This document shows positions 62,368 through 64,000 of a stretch of DNA of 64,000 nt, one piece after another (the first letter of the stretch is position 1; each line of letters opens with the position of its first letter). The notes under the pieces are model-generated. The model was not told the DNA's origin, made no database searches, and saw nothing but the letters and a program-made list of their open reading frames with translations. The DNA comes from an uncultured Victivallales bacterium (GTDB taxonomy: Bacteria > Verrucomicrobiota > Lentisphaeria > Oligosphaerales > JAFGRS01): the NCBI GenBank assembly GCA_903837355.1, contig CAILUI010000452.1, forward strand, positions 1 through 64,000, written 5' to 3'. The position numbers and the translations under genes were made by a program.

Positions 62368-63660
62368 ATGCGGCACTGGCGGAAAGCAGGCAGGATCGGT
62401 GTGGTGGCGGCCCTGGCTTCGGGGCTGTGCGGGGCAGCCGATGGCGCGGACAGCGCGCGCGCCGCGGACTGGGTGTTGCGCCAAGGGCGGCTCTACGTCC
62501 AGGGCGAGTGGGTCTTTCTCAAGATCGGCAAGCCCTTGCGCGACTTCAGTCGTGAGGCCGACTGCCGGACCTTGGCGGCCGACCTTGGCAAGCTCCGTGA
62601 CAAGGGCTACAACGCCATCGAGCTGAACTGTTACTGGCACCACTTCGACCGTGACGGCGACGGGCGTCCGGAGGTTTCGCTGCAACCCTTGGCAACGCTC
62701 ATCGACGCGATCGCCGACGCCGGCATGTACCCCTGCCTGGCCGTCGAGACTTACGGTGTCGGTGGCGGCCAGATCCCGGCGGGTTTCTGGGAGCGCTTCC
62801 CGGATGCGGTGGCCACCAACGCCGAAGGCAAACCGGTGCGCGACACGGAGTACGGCTTCAACACCGCGGTGCCCTCGCTGTTCCACCCCGGCTACCTGGA
62901 GGCGTCCCGCGAGTTCATCCGCAACCTGACGCGGGGCATTCCGCATCGCCGAATCCTCCATTACGAGACCACCGTCGAGCCGCAGTTCATGGGTCAGCAG
63001 GATCTGGACTATGGCGACCACGCCCGTCGGGCCTACGCGGCGTGGCGAGTCCGGAATGGCCTGCCGGGGCCCGAATGGCCAACGTCCTTCCCGGTAGCGG
63101 AGAGTTTCCGCCGCGACCCGACCTGGCTACGGTTCCGCGCCGAGAGCCTGGCGGACTGGGTGAATGGTGACGCGGCGGCCTTCCGCTCGGTCGCCGGCGC
63201 CGATGCCTACATCGCCGTGGACTACCTGGAGACTAGCGGCCCGGAGATGTCGCGGCGCAATGGCGATTCGCTGCGTTTCCTGACCGCGCTGGAGGATGTC
63301 AACATCATCCAGGTGAACTGGCACTGGCACCTCGGCAGCCGCGCCCCGCACCGAGCCGCCTACGCCAACGTGCGCGCCGTCATGGCCAAGACGGGGCGCG
63401 ACTGGGCGGTCTCCGAACACATGACGCTGAACGGTTCCGACTACCAGCCTGGAGAAGTCGAGGCGATGCTGCGTAACGCGTTGAGCAGCGGCACGGGCTA
63501 CGCCTGGGAGTTCGTCAATCTCGCCGCCGCCTCGGGCGACCCCTTCTCGCTGTACCAGGATGACTGGTCACCCAAGCCGCTGATGGCGGAGGTGGATGGG
63601 CGCTGGGATGAATGGCTCCAGCAGATCCGCGCCCTACCGGCGCCCGCCGCACCCCGCTGA
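62368..63660 (+). CDS. Secreted GH42-like TIM-barrel protein
   Basis: The 430-residue precursor has a signal peptide (~1-27). A single TIM barrel resembles GH42/GH35-type proteins: YNAIELNCYWHHFD, AIADAGMYPCLAVETYG, YETTVEPQF (candidate acid/base Glu), DHARRAYAAWRVRNG and WAVSEHM (candidate nucleophile Glu). The barrel lacks the usual extra domains, so the protein is minimal for the family. GGGGGA lies upstream of the ATG at 62368. The longer frame from 62077 overlaps the SGNH gene and is rejected. It is the last gene of the plus-strand operon. Confidence 0.78.
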   Translation: MRHWRKAGRIGVVAALASGLCGAADGADSARAADWVLRQGRLYVQGEWVFLKIGKPLRDFSREADCRTLAADLGKLRDKGYNAIELNCYWHHFDRDGDGRPEVSLQPLATLIDAIADAGMYPCLAVETYGVGGGQIPAGFWERFPDAVATNAEGKPVRDTEYGFNTAVPSLFHPGYLEASREFIRNLTRGIPHRRILHYETTVEPQFMGQQDLDYGDHARRAYAAWRVRNGLPGPEWPTSFPVAESFRRDPTWLRFRAESLADWVNGDAAAFRSVAGADAYIAVDYLETSGPEMSRRNGDSLRFLTALEDVNIIQVNWHWHLGSRAPHRAAYANVRAVMAKTGRDWAVSEHMTLNGSDYQPGEVEAMLRNALSSGTGYAWEFVNLAAASGDPFSLYQDDWSPKPLMAEVDGRWDEWLQQIRALPAPAAPR

Positions 63661-63694
63661 GCGGCGGCGGCTCCTGGGACCGGCAGCGCGCCGT

Positions 63695-63710
63695 CCTGCT
63701 GGCCAGCAGG
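63695..63710. repeat. GC-rich palindrome after the last plus-strand gene
   Basis: A perfect palindrome (CCTGCTGGCCAGCAGG) lies 35 bases after the stop of the GH42-like gene, between convergent genes. There is no T-tract, so it is a weak terminator candidate. Confidence 0.35.
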
Positions 63711-63842
63711 ATTGTGCTCGCCCTCCAGGTCCTGGGACGATGCCGAGGTATGGAGGGCAAGGGCAGGGCCGTCCACGACGGGCCGGACCGCCGCCGCAGC
63801 CCTGCCGCGCGGCAGGGCGTCAGGCCAACGGCGGACGGGGCC

Positions 63843-64000
63843 TCACACCAGCAGGCCCACAATCCATTCGTACTTTGCCGGAACCGGGAGCGCCAAGGGC
63901 CGGTTAGCCACGAACCGCTGCGCCAGGATCGCGATCCATTCACGCGAGGCGGTGATCCGGCCGACCTCCACCGACAGCCGCTCGCCGTCGCGTTGGATGC
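63843..64000 (-). CDS. Partial reading frame running off the right edge
   Basis: The last 51 codons of a minus-strand frame end at a TGA at 63843-63845 and stay open to the window edge. The sequence (GERLSVEVGRITASREWIAI, then PVPAKYEWIVGLLV) has protein-like composition and codon use like the neighbouring genes. I do not recognise a family, and the N-terminus lies outside the window. Confidence 0.55.
   Translation of the reverse strand, partial: IQRDGERLSVEVGRITASREWIAILAQRFVANRPLALPVPAKYEWIVGLLV

Noticed and set aside
1..64000. tRNA genes, CRISPR arrays, insertion sequences, prophage genes
   Set aside because: I looked on both strands and saw no cloverleaf, regular repeat-spacer pattern, transposase motif or paired terminal repeats. 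A covariance-model scan would be needed to exclude small RNAs.

Overview
The window is about 64 kb of high-GC bacterial chromosome with long, densely packed genes and no tRNA, rRNA, CRISPR array, insertion sequence or phage gene that I can recognise. The gene repertoire suggests a PVC-group or neighbouring lineage (Planctomycetota, Lentisphaerota, Hydrogenedentota or Armatimonadota). The signs are a type II pseudopilin with the [20 protein letters not shown] N-terminus and a DGH motif, a formylglycine-type sulfatase, a uroporphyrinogen-decarboxylase-like protein, DUF6067-like glycosidases, a hydrazine-synthase-alpha-like di-haem protein fused to a SUMF1 domain, and very large envelope proteins. 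The sequence alone does not fix the phylum.

Layout. 1-2.6 kb: the GTPase TypA/BipA and a SlyD-like FKBP (+). 2.7-14.2 kb: a minus-strand block read GH42-like protein, CBM9-like protein, sulfatase and UroD-like protein, followed by trkA, trkH and an amidohydrolase. 14.4-25.7 kb: two coupled genes for giant secreted, membrane-anchored beta-rich proteins of 1159 and 2608 aa. They share motifs, and the second looks like a fusion of two units. 25.7-27.2 kb: a convergent terminator, a pseudopilin gene, then a gene-free stretch with a possible structured RNA and terminator. 27.2-31.5 kb: tsaC, a secreted beta-sandwich protein, a beta-helix lipoprotein and a Gly-rich RRM protein with a hairpin before its ribosome binding site. 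31.6-43.1 kb: a bacterial-PH membrane protein (-), four secreted glycosidase-like or carbohydrate-binding proteins (+) and an HDOD protein. 43.1-52.9 kb: minus-strand genes for a CBM9 + DUF6067-like enzyme, a frameshifted glycosidase broken by a 19-bp tandem duplication, a MauE-thioredoxin protein, and the di-haem/SUMF1 fusion. 53.1-63.7 kb: plus-strand genes for four or five more secreted TIM-barrel proteins, an LprI-like protein and an SGNH hydrolase, with a degraded PRC-barrel remnant (-). A partial minus-strand reading frame runs off the right edge.

How the genes work together. About ten proteins have a signal peptide plus a TIM barrel or carbohydrate-binding module. With the sulfatase, SGNH esterase and beta-helix protein they suggest extracellular or periplasmic attack on complex, substituted polysaccharides. 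No SusC/SusD pair, sugar transporter or dedicated regulator is visible in the window. The most unusual material is the giant paired envelope proteins at 14.4-25.7 kb and the di-haem/SUMF1 fusion with its MauE-thioredoxin neighbour. All functional statements rest on motif and architecture recognition by eye, with no database search.
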